A stretch of 64,000 nucleotides of DNA from CAVTWY01 sp963738575 (GTDB taxonomy: Bacteria > Pseudomonadota > Gammaproteobacteria > Burkholderiales > Burkholderiaceae_C): contig CAVTWY010000004.1 in assembly GCA_963738575.1 (NCBI GenBank), positions 806,001-870,000 on the forward strand, in the 5' to 3' direction. Numbering within the stretch: position 1 is the stretch's first letter; each line of letters opens with the position of its first letter. This document shows, piece by piece, positions 31,749 through 40,859 of this stretch. Position numbers and translations under genes: made by a program. The notes under the pieces are model-generated. The model was not told the origin of the DNA and searched no databases. It saw only the letters and a list, made by a program, of their open reading frames with translations.

Positions 31749-31852
31749 TAGACAAGCGGGCTGAGGCCTTTGGGCCGTGGCCTTAGGAAATTGCTTCAAC
31801 CCATCAGCCTTATCGGTGTAACGAGCCGAGGGTATCGACAGGAACAAGACAG

Positions 31853-32860
31853 ATGCAAACGAATTTACTCAAGCCCAAAGCCATACACGTGGAACCCCTG
31901 GGTGGCCACCGCGCCAAAGTCACGCTCGAGCCTTTTGAGCGTGGTTATGGTCACACCCTGGGCAACGCCCTGCGCCGCGTGTTGTTGTCGTCGATGGTGG
32001 GCCACGCGCCCACCGAAGTGACCATTGCTGGCGTGTTGCACGAATACTCCGCCATCGACGGTGTGCAAGAAGACGTTGTGCACATGATGCTCAACCTCAA
32101 GGGCGTCGTGTTTCGCCTTCACAACCGCGACGAAGTGACGTTGGTGCTGCGCAAAGAGGGCGAAGGCCCTGTCACCGCTGCCGACATCCAAACGCCGCAT
32201 GACGTTGAAATCGTCAACCCCGACCACGTGATCGCGCACTTGGCCCACGGTGGCAAGCTCGACATGCAGATCAAGGTTGAAAAAGGCCGTGGCTACGTGC
32301 CTGGCACCATGCGCCGTGTGGGCGACGAGCCCACCAAAGCCATCGGCCGCATCGTGTTGGACGCATCGTTTTCGCCGATCCGTCGTGTCAGCTACGCGGT
32401 GGACAACGCCCGCGTTGAGCAGCGCACCGACCTCGACAAGTTGGTGATGGAAATCGAAACCAACGGCGCCATCAGCCCCGAAGAAGCCATCCGCGAATCA
32501 GCCCGCATTTTGGTCGAGCAGCTGCGCGTGTTTGCGCAACTCGAAGGCCAAGACGGTGTTGATTTGTTTGCCAAAAGCAGCAACGCCAACAAGCCGCAAG
32601 GCTCGGCACCGGTCGACCCGATCCTCATGCGCCCCGTGGACGAGTTGGAGCTCACGGTTCGTTCGGCCAACTGTCTCAAGGCCGAGAACATCTACTACAT
32701 CGGTGATTTGATTCAGCGCACCGAAACCGAGTTGCTCAAAACGCCTAACCTGGGCCGCAAGTCGCTCAACGAGATCAAAGAAGTGCTGGCCTCGCGCGGT
32801 TTGACGCTAGGTGCGCGGTTGGAGAACTGGCCGCCACAAGGCTTGGATAACAAGCGATAA
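31853..32860 (+). CDS. rpoA: RNA polymerase alpha subunit
   Basis: 335 residues. The N-terminal domain (assembly, LEPFERGYGHTLGNALRRVL) and the C-terminal domain, which binds UP elements and activators (DELELTVRSANCLKAENIYY, then LGRKSLNEIKEVLASRGLTL), are complete. Standard position between rpsD and rplQ in the alpha operon. Confidence 0.99.
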   Translation: MQTNLLKPKAIHVEPLGGHRAKVTLEPFERGYGHTLGNALRRVLLSSMVGHAPTEVTIAGVLHEYSAIDGVQEDVVHMMLNLKGVVFRLHNRDEVTLVLRKEGEGPVTAADIQTPHDVEIVNPDHVIAHLAHGGKLDMQIKVEKGRGYVPGTMRRVGDEPTKAIGRIVLDASFSPIRRVSYAVDNARVEQRTDLDKLVMEIETNGAISPEEAIRESARILVEQLRVFAQLEGQDGVDLFAKSSNANKPQGSAPVDPILMRPVDELELTVRSANCLKAENIYYIGDLIQRTETELLKTPNLGRKSLNEIKEVLASRGLTLGARLENWPPQGLDNKR

Positions 32861-32985
32861 CAAGCGCCGTTGGCGGCCTGGCAAAGCCAGTTCCGCGACG
32901 GCCGCTTGGGAAAGCAAAGCGCCCTGAGCGCACGCCCTCGTACCTGATACGGCGAGGGTCTTCAAAGACATGAAAGGTATTTACC

Positions 32986-33384
32986 ATGCGTCACCGTCAC
33001 GGACTTCGTAAACTCAATCGCACCAGCGAGCACCGCAAAGCGATGTTTCGCAACATGTGCGTTTCGCTGCTTCGCCACGAAGCCATCAAAACCACGGTGC
33101 CCAAGGCCAAAGAGCTGCGCCGCGTCGTCGAGCCTTTGATCACGCTGGGCAAAGTGGCCACCGTGGCCAACCGCCGTTTGGCCTTCAGCCGCCTGCGCGA
33201 CGATGAAGTGGTGCGCAAGCTGTTTGCCGAAATTGGCCCGCGCTACAACGCGCGCCCCGGTGGCTACACGCGCATCTTGAAGATGGGCTTTCGGGTGGGC
33301 GACAACGCGCCCATGGCCTTTGTCGAGTTGGTGGATCGGCCCGATCCTGAAGCGGCAGCCGCTGAAGACAAGTCGGGCGACTGA
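32986..33384 (+). CDS. rplQ: Large ribosomal subunit protein bL17
   Basis: 132 residues (MRHRHGLRKLNRTSEHRKAM to EDKSGD). Last gene of the ribosomal run; it sits near the exit tunnel. The N-terminal domain is typical and the C-terminal tail is acidic. A perfect hairpin terminator follows 27 bases after the stop. Confidence 0.98.
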   Translation: MRHRHGLRKLNRTSEHRKAMFRNMCVSLLRHEAIKTTVPKAKELRRVVEPLITLGKVATVANRRLAFSRLRDDEVVRKLFAEIGPRYNARPGGYTRILKMGFRVGDNAPMAFVELVDRPDPEAAAAEDKSGD

Positions 33385-33843
33385 AGCACTTCTTTTGTTG
33401 CCTTCATCGCAAAAAGCCGCTTTGAACAAGCGGCTTTTTGTTTGGGTTTGCGCACAAGTTCAATGACGCTACGGCGCCGTGACCCCAAAACTATGAACGC
33501 GCAGCTGATGGGCAACAAGAAAGCCAGCTACAAGTAACGGCGGCCATGGCTGACCAGAACCTGACCGACCGTTGGGGTCAGCGTTGTGCAGGAGAAGCTC
33601 CATGCTTGGCAACGAGCGGCGGCACAGCTAAGCAACCTTGCAATAGTTGTGCGTTGTATTTGGACAAAGATGTGAATAAATCGTTTGTTTTTGACCGTCA
33701 GGGTTGCATGCGTTAAAGATTGAGAGGGTGATTTGGACAACAATCGGGCGCCTACAAAAAACTCATTATTTGGACTATTTCGATAATTTAACGGCGCTTT
33801 ATGGACAGCCTTTCCAGATCGAAGCCACCAATCGACCGTTCCC
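33385..33843. other. Gap between the ribosomal operons and the Fic gene
   Basis: 459 bases. After the terminator the composition becomes more AT-rich (about 33640-33800). One 14-codon frame at about 33494-33538 (MNAQLMGNKKASYK) could be the 3' scrap of a lost gene. No complete gene, repeat or RNA gene is supported. Confidence 0.5.
33411..33439 (+). terminator. Intrinsic terminator of the alpha operon
   Basis: A perfect 12-base stem, AAAAAGCCGCTT (33411-33422) with AAGCGGCTTTTT (33428-33439), a TGAAC loop, and a T run in the right arm. It closes the rpsL-rplQ block. Confidence 0.92.
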
Positions 33844-35328
33844 ATGGACACCTTGCCAGAAATTCTTTTCAGCCAGGGCGCTGACCAGGCTCAGTCCAAG
33901 CGCGTGCGCCGTTTGGCCGCCAAAGGGCGCCTTCGCAAGCTCTACGCAGGCGTCTACACCTCCAATTTGGACGCATCTGCCGAGTCGGTGGTGCTGCGAC
34001 ACTGGCGCGCCATCGCCGGCCATTTGCTGCCTGGCGGCGTGATCTCGCACCGCTCGGCGTTCGACGGTCAGCCTCACGCCGGCAAGTTACTTATCACGCG
34101 CGGCAGGACACGCCGAAAACTGACACTACCGGGGTTGACGGTTGAGGTGCTGCCCGGGCCAGCAGCCGTCACCGATGGCACCGCTCGGGACGTCCCGTAC
34201 GGCTCACTGTATCTGGCCAGCGAGTCCCGGCGGTTCCTGGAGAACCTGAGTCGAGGTCGTGGATGGTCTGGGCGGGTGCTGCCTCAGCAGGACGTCGAGG
34301 TACAACTCGACAGAATGCTGGCCCTGCGGGGCGAGCAAAGGCTGAACGATCTGCGCGACGCATCTCGCACGCTGGCCAAAATGCTCAACTTGGCGCCTCA
34401 GTTCGCGCGCCTTGACGGCATCGTCGGAGCGCTACTGGGCACACACGCAGCGCGCCACCTTTCAGCACGCCAATCCCTCGCGCGCGCAGCCGGTCGGCCG
34501 TACGATCCGAGCCGCCTCGACCTTTTCGACACGCTCTTCTCGGCACTCCACCGCGAAGTGTTTGCCGCCGTCGCTGACCCTGCCCCCGTCGGTCCTGCGC
34601 GTGAGAACTTCGCATTCTTTGAATCGTACTTTTCCAACTACATTGAAGGCACAACGTTCACCGTCGCCGAGGCTGAAAGCATCATTTTCGATGGCCGGAT
34701 CATCGAGAACCGCAGCGCGGACTCTCATGACATCCTTGGTACGTTCGCGGCGGCCACACGTTCACCGTGGCGCGACCGACCAGCACAGGATGCCGATGGA
34801 TTCCTGGCCTGGCTCAAGAGCGTGAACGCCCAGGTCATGCAGCAGCGGCCCGACAAGAAACCCGGCGAGTGGAAAGACCAAGTCAACCAGGCGGGCTCGA
34901 CGGTCTTTGTCTTACCCGAGCTGGTGCCCGGCACCTTGCGTGAGGCCCTACCGCGCATCTTGGCGCTGCAGGACCCCCTGGCACGCGCGCTGATGACGAT
35001 GTTTGTCGTCAGCGAGGTGCACCCTTTCATTGACGGTAACGGGCGAACGGCACGACTGGCGATGAACTGCGTCTTGAGCTCAGCGGGCCTGTGTCGCATC
35101 ATCGTGCCGACCGTCTACCGCGAGGATTACCTGCTGCCGCTCAAGGCACTGAGCAACCATGCCGACGCGAAGCCCTTCATGGCTGCCATGACGCGCATCC
35201 AGTCTTGGTCGGCCGCGTTCGACTACAGGTTGCCGCGTGAGCAACTCCGGGCGCGCTTAACCGCGTGCAATGCGTTTGAGGAGGACCTGGGGCGCTATCG
35301 GTTGGTGTTCCCTGAACGGCCTGGGTGA
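33844..35328 (+). CDS. Fic-domain protein with an AbiEi-like N-terminal domain
   Basis: 494 residues. The first 100 or so (LPEILFSQGADQAQSKRVRR, KLYAGVYTSN, HRSAFDG) match the winged-helix and beta region of AbiEi-type antitoxins. The C-terminal half is a Fic domain with the active-site loop HPFIDGNGRTAR (about residues 398-409), which transfers AMP or another nucleotide monophosphate to target proteins. Just ahead, SNYIEG fits the (S/T)xxxE(G/N) motif whose Glu blocks ATP in inhibited Fic proteins. It is a single gene with no partner on either side. It could be a self-inhibited toxin, possibly phage defence related; this is inference from domain content. Confidence 0.82.
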   Translation: MDTLPEILFSQGADQAQSKRVRRLAAKGRLRKLYAGVYTSNLDASAESVVLRHWRAIAGHLLPGGVISHRSAFDGQPHAGKLLITRGRTRRKLTLPGLTVEVLPGPAAVTDGTARDVPYGSLYLASESRRFLENLSRGRGWSGRVLPQQDVEVQLDRMLALRGEQRLNDLRDASRTLAKMLNLAPQFARLDGIVGALLGTHAARHLSARQSLARAAGRPYDPSRLDLFDTLFSALHREVFAAVADPAPVGPARENFAFFESYFSNYIEGTTFTVAEAESIIFDGRIIENRSADSHDILGTFAAATRSPWRDRPAQDADGFLAWLKSVNAQVMQQRPDKKPGEWKDQVNQAGSTVFVLPELVPGTLREALPRILALQDPLARALMTMFVVSEVHPFIDGNGRTARLAMNCVLSSAGLCRIIVPTVYREDYLLPLKALSNHADAKPFMAAMTRIQSWSAAFDYRLPREQLRARLTACNAFEEDLGRYRLVFPERPG

Positions 35329-35360
35329 ACAGAAGTGGCCCAGCCCACGGGCCACCCAGG

Positions 35361-35858
35361 TCAGCCCCGCTGATCCATCCCTTGTTTGACCTTGGCCAAC
35401 GCAATCAACAGCGCTGCACCGCCCAGCGTCTTCACCAAGCCCGAGTGGTTGGCGTAAAACTGACCCAGTTGGTCGGCCAGCTCGGGTTTTTTCTCCTGTG
35501 CCGCTGTCACCACGTCGCGCACCACAGCGGGGGGCAGCTGCGATGCTTGCTCGGGCGTCAATTGGGTTTGCCCGGGGCGCAGCATCTTGTTGAGTGCGCC
35601 ACCTGCAAGCCCAGCCACCACCATGGGGCCAAGCGCCGCGATCACTTGGTTCAACACGCCGGCTTGCTGCTGCGAGTTGGATTTGCCGAACAGTTCGCTC
35701 ACCATGTCACCCATTGGCGGTGTTTTGTCCGAGCGAAAGGCCTCGGCCACACCAGCGCCCATTTGGTCTTGGGTGGTGTGCTGCGTCACTTTGTCAAAGT
35801 CGTCGTCTTTGACTTGGTTGTTGCTAAGCGCTTGGTTGAGGATGTCGAGCAGACCCAT
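35361..35858 (-). CDS. YidB/DUF937-family protein
   Basis: 165 residues from ATG 35858 (MGLLDILNQALSNNQ). The first part is polar, with an acidic DDDFDKV stretch. The middle (LNQVIAALGPMVVAGLAGGALNKML) and a hydrophobic segment near the C-terminus (TLGGAALLIALAKVKQG) fit the DUF937/YidB group of unknown function. Upstream in-frame sequence to 35939 does not look like protein of this family. It is convergent with the Fic gene and not obviously part of an operon. Confidence 0.75.
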   Translation of the reverse strand: MGLLDILNQALSNNQVKDDDFDKVTQHTTQDQMGAGVAEAFRSDKTPPMGDMVSELFGKSNSQQQAGVLNQVIAALGPMVVAGLAGGALNKMLRPGQTQLTPEQASQLPPAVVRDVVTAAQEKKPELADQLGQFYANHSGLVKTLGGAALLIALAKVKQGMDQRG

Positions 35859-35959
35859 GGTGAAGTTCTCCAGAAAGTTGGTGCCCGGTAGGGCGGCATC
35901 TGGCGCCAAGGGCGCCGTCAAGCCCCGAGCGTACAACATAGCTCAATTCAACGTGGTCA

Positions 35960-36200
35960 TCGGGGAGCCCGCGCGATTTCCAGCGTTTTGCTCGCGCACA
36001 ACCGGTCTGACGCCGACGTAGCGGCCCCGAGGGCGTATCACCTTGGGCTCGGCCAGCTGTTCGATGCTGTGCGCCAGCAGCCCGACGCTTCGCGCGGCTG
36101 CAAACAGACCAAACGCAGCATCGGTCGGCAGCCGATGCTGCGTTACCAATGCGGCCACCGTGCCGCGCTCGCGCAACGCTCGCCGTGATCCAACACGACC
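35960..36200 (-). pseudogene. C-terminal relic of a citrate synthase-family gene
   Basis: The frame reads ALVTQHRLPTDAAFGLFAAA, then RSVGLLAHSIEQLAEP and KVIRPRGRYVG, matching the end of citrate synthase-like enzymes (active-site region 'AAFALFAIGRS.GWIAHA.EQ', 'IRPRARYVG'). No front part exists: it begins where an ArsC relic ends. It is followed by no obvious gene until the YidB-like one. Confidence 0.65.
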
Positions 36201-36390
36201 TCGCCATCTTCCTTTATGAATGGCGCTACCAGACGCGCTGGAAGAATCGCTAACACCGCCTCTGACGGGCGGCACAACTCGGTGCCGAGCGGCGTGACGA
36301 CGATGGGGCGGTTGATCAGGATCGGGTACTGCAGCATGAAGTCGAGCAGCTTCTCGTCAAACTCTGCTGGTTGGCCGCAGGCTTAGCAGC
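36190..36390 (-). pseudogene. C-terminal relic of a glutaredoxin-type arsenate reductase gene (arsC)
   Basis: The frame reads PAEFDEKLLDFMLQYPILIN, then RPIVVTPLGTELCRPSEAVL and AILP, the conserved end of glutaredoxin-dependent ArsC ('PILINRPIVVTP.GT.LCRPSE'). The N-terminal half with the catalytic Cys is absent: the sequence joins straight onto the 3' end of the aquaporin gene. Together with the citrate synthase relic it records a deletion at the downstream end of the arsenic cluster. Confidence 0.75.
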
Positions 36391-37019
36391 TGGTGTAGGC
36401 CAGCGCCAACGCCCGCGCCAACCAGCTCGGCGGCGACAAAGCCGGGCACGCTGGCTGGCGCGATGCCTGCAAAGCTGTTGCTGAACATCCTGCCAAAGGC
36501 CGCAGCGGGGTTGGCAAACGAGGTGGATGCGGTGAACCAGTAAGCCGCGCCGATGTAGCAAGCCACCATCGCCGCAACGCGGGCCGCTGGCGCGCGCAGG
36601 ATGACCAGCAGCAACCCGGCAGTCGCTACCGCTTCGGCGATCCACTGCCCCGTGCCGCTGCGCACCTTGGTCGAGAACTGCACCATGTTCATGTCGAACA
36701 TCGCATGCGCAAGCCAAGCACCGAGCACAGCGCCTGCGAGTTGTGCCGCAACGTACGGCGCGAGCAGTGAGCGAGGCAACTCGCCTCGCGCTGCCATCAC
36801 TGCCGACACGGCCGGGTTGAAGTGCGCGCCGCTGACCGGCCCGAAGACCTCTATCAAGACATAGAGCCCACCTACGGTTGCGAGCGTGTTGGCCAGCAGC
36901 GCGATGGCCGTGTTGCCCCCTGCGAGCCTCTCGGCCATGATGCCCGAGCCAATGACCACGGCCAGCAGCAGCGCAGTGCCAAGCGCCTCGGCCAGCAGCT
37001 TGCGGGGCGTGTCAGCCAT
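36357..37019 (-). CDS. aqpS: Aquaglyceroporin of the arsenic cluster (AqpS-like MIP channel)
   Basis: 220 residues, six membrane segments, with two NPA-type half helices: GAHFNPAVS (about residue 64) and FANPAAAFGRMF (about residue 169). Aquaglyceroporins placed in ars operons let arsenite leave the cell down its gradient after arsenate reduction. The last 8 or so residues (SLRPTSRV) are read from the neighbouring ArsC relic, so the original end is lost, but the channel fold looks complete. It starts 23 bases after the arsC gene. Confidence 0.85.
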   Translation of the reverse strand: MADTPRKLLAEALGTALLLAVVIGSGIMAERLAGGNTAIALLANTLATVGGLYVLIEVFGPVSGAHFNPAVSAVMAARGELPRSLLAPYVAAQLAGAVLGAWLAHAMFDMNMVQFSTKVRSGTGQWIAEAVATAGLLLVILRAPAARVAAMVACYIGAAYWFTASTSFANPAAAFGRMFSNSFAGIAPASVPGFVAAELVGAGVGAGLHQLLSLRPTSRV

Positions 37020-37042
37020 GGCGCACTTGGGGAGGTTGAGGC

Positions 37043-37552
37043 TCAGCGCAAGCCGATGTCTTTGATCTCGCGCGCAATGCGCTGCGCGTCAAGCAAGGGC
37101 AGCGGCAAGGCGAGCATCAGTTCGATCCGGCGCTTGAGCGTCACGGCGGCGGATAAAAAAGCCTTTGATTTGTCCTCGTCCGTGCCTTCGACGGCGGCGG
37201 GATCGGGCAAGCCCCAGTGCGCTGTCATTGGCTGGCCGGGCCAGAAAGGGCAGACCTCGCCAGCTGCGTTGTCGCAGACCGTGAACACAAAATCCATTTT
37301 CGGCGCTCCGGGCTCGGCAAACTCGTCCCAACTCTTGCTGCGAAAACCATCCGTCGGGATGCGCCAGTTTGCAAGTGCCTGCAATGCGAAGGGATTCACC
37401 ACGCCTTTGGGCTGACTGCCTGCGGAGAATGCCTTGAAGCGTCGGTCCGGCAGCCGACTGCCCAGGTCGCTCATCAGGCCTTCGGCGAGGATCGATCTGG
37501 CGGTGTTGCCGGTGCAGATGAAAAGAACGTTGTAAGTCTTCAACTCGGTCAT
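37043..37552 (-). CDS. arsC: Arsenate reductase, low-molecular-weight phosphatase type
   Basis: 169 residues. VLFICTGNTARSILAEGL holds the CxxNxxRS phosphatase loop, and FVFTVCDNAAGEVCPFWPG carries the downstream Cys residues used for internal disulfide relay. It reduces arsenate to arsenite with thioredoxin or a mycothiol/glutaredoxin-like donor. It lies between arsI and aqpS on one strand, 9 bases after arsI, so the product could be passed directly to the channel. Confidence 0.92.
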   Translation of the reverse strand: MTELKTYNVLFICTGNTARSILAEGLMSDLGSRLPDRRFKAFSAGSQPKGVVNPFALQALANWRIPTDGFRSKSWDEFAEPGAPKMDFVFTVCDNAAGEVCPFWPGQPMTAHWGLPDPAAVEGTDEDKSKAFLSAAVTLKRRIELMLALPLPLLDAQRIAREIKDIGLR

Positions 37553-37561
37553 GGTTGCACC

Positions 37562-38062
37562 TCAGCAGCACGAAGAAGCGGGCTTGACTGCGATCCCGAT
37601 CGGCTTGCCTTTGGATCGAGGTGTTGGTGCGCTCGCCACGCAGCAGGCTGATGCCTGCGTTGCGGCTGCCGCAACCTGCGGCTTGGTTTCGCTGAAAACG
37701 GGGATGTTGTCGAGCGTATGGAAATGCTCCCACGCGATGCCTTGCGGGTCGGTGATCCAGTGCTTGTCGCTGCGGGCGTAGCAGCAGGTGGTCTGGCCCT
37801 CGTCGAGCAGCGTCATGTCGGCCGCCTGGGCACGCGCTTTCAGATCGATCAGTTCTTCGGCGCTGTCGGTTTGCAGGCCGAGGTGGTCCACCCCGAGCTT
37901 GCCCCCACGCGTGGAGATCGCGAAGTTGACGCGCGGGTCTTCCAGCATCCATTTGGCGTAGTCGCTCTCGACGCGCGCGGGCTCGGCGGCAAACATCTTG
38001 GAGTAGAAGGCGATGCTCGTGGCAAGGTCTTCAACATGGGCATGGACGTGGAATCGCTTCAT
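37562..38062 (-). CDS. arsI: ArsI-type C-As lyase (glyoxalase/dioxygenase fold)
   Basis: 166 residues from ATG 38062 (MKRFHVHAHVEDLATSIAFY). A vicinal-oxygen-chelate protein: metal ligands fit His in HVHAHVEDL, His in KLGVDHLGLQTD and Glu in GIAWEHFHT, and the substrate-binding Cys pair of ArsI is present in TTCCYARSDKHW. Such enzymes remove the methyl group from trivalent methylarsenicals. The Cys-containing C-terminal tail (ASACCVAS and final SSCC) is unusual and could bind arsenic. Confidence 0.85.
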   Translation of the reverse strand: MKRFHVHAHVEDLATSIAFYSKMFAAEPARVESDYAKWMLEDPRVNFAISTRGGKLGVDHLGLQTDSAEELIDLKARAQAADMTLLDEGQTTCCYARSDKHWITDPQGIAWEHFHTLDNIPVFSETKPQVAAAATQASACCVASAPTPRSKGKPIGIAVKPASSCC

Positions 38063-38096
38063 GGCAGGCTCCGATCTGAAAAACAAAACGAGGGGT

Positions 38097-38423
38097 TCAG
38101 CCGCGGCACAACGCCCCCGAAGGCGTGACCTCGCAGGTGGCACCGCGGCAGCAGTTTTCGGTGAGGTAAGACAGCAGCCCGTTCATCTGATCAAACGCCG
38201 CGCGGTAGATGATGTTGCGGCTCGACCGCTCTTGCGTCACCAGGCCGGCATGGGTCAGTTCCTTGAGGTGAAACGACAGGGTGTTTGCTGGGATGCCGAG
38301 CGCCTCGGACATCGTGCCGGGCGTCAGACCGGCCTGGCCCCGCACCACCAGCGCCCGAAAGACCTGGAGACGAACGGGCTGGGCCAGCGCGGCGAGCGAT
38401 TTGACGACGGCGTCTTGTTCCAT
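38097..38423 (-). CDS. arsR: ArsR-family arsenic-responsive repressor
   Basis: 108 residues. Winged-helix domain at residues 5-80 (LAQPVRLQVFRALVVRGQAG, LGIPANTLSFHLKELTHAGL). A C-terminal Cys cluster (ENCCRGATCE, plus a later Cys) is the arsenite-sensing type seen in some ArsR proteins rather than the helix-alpha3 CxC type. First gene of the ars operon; an imperfect inverted repeat lies just upstream of the start. Confidence 0.92.
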   Translation of the reverse strand: MEQDAVVKSLAALAQPVRLQVFRALVVRGQAGLTPGTMSEALGIPANTLSFHLKELTHAGLVTQERSSRNIIYRAAFDQMNGLLSYLTENCCRGATCEVTPSGALCRG

Positions 38424-38424
38424 G

Positions 38425-38450
38425 GTTCTATCATACTAGAAATAAAGAAC
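38425..38450 (-). promoter_or_regulatory. Probable ArsR operator/promoter
   Basis: AT-rich stretch directly before arsR with arms GTTCT (38425-38429) and AGAAC (38446-38450) around 16 bases containing TATGAT-like sequence on the minus strand. Position and symmetry suggest the repressor site. Confidence 0.5.
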
Positions 38451-38533
38451 TTTTTGCAGGGAAGCAGGCTTTTGAGGCAGAAAGTGTCGACCATCACCTT
38501 GTCGCAAGCCCCGCATCGGGGGCTCGCGCAGGG

Positions 38534-40859
38534 TCAGGCAATAAGCGGCAACGCCGTCGCTGGCTTGCCCGTGGCCGCTCGAATGGCGTTGGCCACCGCT
38601 GGCGCGATGGGTGGCGTGCCCACTTCACCAATGCCGCCCAACGGCGCATCAGACGGCACGATCACCACATCAACACTGGGCGCGTCGGCCAGTGTCAGCA
38701 TGCGGTAGTCGCCAAAGTTGCTTTGTTTGGCGCGGCCTTTTTCAATGTCGATGCGGCCGTACAAGGCGGCGGTTAGGCCAAAGTGAACACCACTGCGAAC
38801 CTGTGCCACGACGTTGACGGGGTCGAGCGCAAACCCGCAGTCAACTGCAGCCACCACGCGACGCACGCGCACGGCGTCGCCTGGGCCCACCACCACCTCG
38901 GCCACTTCGGCCACGATGGATTTAAACGACTCGGCCAAGGCGATGCCACGCGCCACCTTGGCGCCGGGCACCTCCAGCAGCGGCTTGTCCCAATCGGCTT
39001 TGGCGGCTGCCGCCTCCAGCACTTTGATGCAACGCTGGGCCTGGGTGCTGCTGCCGTTGGCACGCAGCAGTGCCAAGCGGTAGGCCAGTGGGTCTTGCTT
39101 GGCGGCGGCTGCACACTCGTCAATAAAACATTCAATGAAGAAGGCGTTTTGGCTGTGGCCCACGCTGCGCCAAAAACCAACCGGCACGCCAGCGTCCACC
39201 ATGGTCTGGCGCACCTCCAGGTTGGGCAAAGCGTAAGGCAGCGCCGTCAAACCATCGGCGCTCGTGCGGTCGGGCATGCCGCCGCCTTGGCCCATGGTTC
39301 GCTGCATGAACTGGGTGCTGACCGAAGGCCCCGCCAAGTGCGCGCGCATCACCACGGGCTTGCCTGCCTCGTCCAGTTGTGCCGATAAGCGGGCCATCAC
39401 CGCGGGGCGGTACATGTCGTGCTGCATGTCTTCTTCGCGGCTCCAGATGGTTTGCACCGGAGTGCCGTCCACGGAGCGAGCGATCTCGATGGCTTCTTTC
39501 ATCACGTCAAGCTCAATGCGGCGGCCAAAACCGCCACCCAGCATCGGTGTGAAGATGGTCAGGTCTTTTTCTTCCACGCCCGCCAAGCTGGCCAAGACCC
39601 CAACGCAACATGATGGGGCTTTGGTTGCCCGCCCACACGTCGCACACGGGCACGCCCGCAGTGCGCTTGAGCCAGACCGTGCAGTTCATGGGCTCCATCG
39701 TGGCGTGGGCCAGGTAGGGCACGCGGTACTCGGCCTTCACGGCGACGGCGCCCGCACTGATGCGGCCGGGTTCACCACGGGTCTCAAACACGTCGCCCTT
39801 GTTGGCGTCGATGGCTTTGCCGTAGCTGGCAAAGATGTCGGCTGACGACACGTTGGCCAGGGCGCCTTCGTCCCACACCACCTGCGCTTGCTCAAGGTAC
39901 TGCTTGGCTGCGTACCAAGACGTGGCCACCGCAGCGACAAACGTTTTGCCTTGAACGGTGGACTTGATGGCGGGCGTTTTGGGTGCAAAGGCCACCGACT
40001 TGACCGTGCCGCCAAACACCGGACAATGCTTGATGGCAGCGTACAGTTGGCCGGGTAGGCGAACGTCGATACCGTACTGCGCGCTGCCGTCCACTTTGGA
40101 CGGCACGTCCAAGCGCGGCATGCCGGTTTTGCCGATCATGGTGTAGGCGCTGCGCGCTTTGGGGGTGAGCTCGCGCGGGGTGATGTTGCCCGCGTCGATG
40201 GCCACGTCGCCAAAGCTCAGGCTGCGGTTGCTGCTGGCGTGGCGGATGATGCCGCGCTCGATCGTCAGCTCACTGGTGCTGACGCCCAGGCGTTTGCCCG
40301 CGGCGTCAAGCAGCACCCCGCGCAGCGACGCTGCGGCACGTTGGGTGCCCTCGGTGATGTTGCGCGCCCCGGTGGAGCCGCCCGTGCCGTTGACGCCAAA
40401 AGCCTCGATCACGTGGCGCATCGTGGCGCGTGCAGCGGTGGCCACGATGCCCGTGTCGTCGTCAGCAAACGGCAGGCTGTCGAGGATCATGGTCGGGTTG
40501 GAATACGCCGGTACGGCGGCCGCATGCTCGACGCGCATTTGTGCGGGGTTGGCGTCCAGCTCTTCGGCAATCAACGACGCCATCAAGCTGGTGGTGCCTT
40601 GGCCCATCTCTTGGTGCGGGCAGTGGGCGGTGATGATGCCCTTGGCGTCGAGGGTGAGCCAGGGCCCAAACCCCATGCCGCCGCCCACGGGGGCGGGCAG
40701 CGCATACGACTTGCTTTTGTTGCGCTTGTTGGTGATGTAGCCGGCGCCCAGCAGCACGCCGCCGCCCACCAGCCCGGCGGAGATTAAAAACAAGCGGCGA
40801 CCCAAGCTGCGCGGCTTCTTGGGTGCGGGGGTGTTGGGGTTGTTGTCGGTGGCGCTCAT
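38534..40859 (-). CDS. Molybdopterin-binding large subunit of an exported aldehyde/isoquinoline-type dehydrogenase; frameshifted by an apparent 1-base insertion
   Basis: About 775 residues in two frames. The front (ATG 40859, MSATDNNPNTPAPKKPRSLG) has a twin-arginine-like signal (SLGRRLFLISAGLVGG) and runs to DVWAGNQSPIMLRW; the rest (LASLAGVEEKDLTIFTPMLG to ATALPLIA) follows in another frame. Reading the GGGG at about 39597-39600 as GGG joins them. LGGGFGRRIELD and the C-terminal GEVGTPPIAPAVANAI match IorB/xanthine dehydrogenase-type molybdenum subunits. ATGA overlap with the 2Fe-2S subunit gene upstream. It should oxidise an aldehyde or N-heterocycle in the periplasm; the substrate is unknown. 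Confidence 0.87.

Noticed and set aside
33494..33538. A 14-codon frame (MNAQLMGNKKASYK) as a small gene
   Set aside because: No binding site and no support beyond an open frame.
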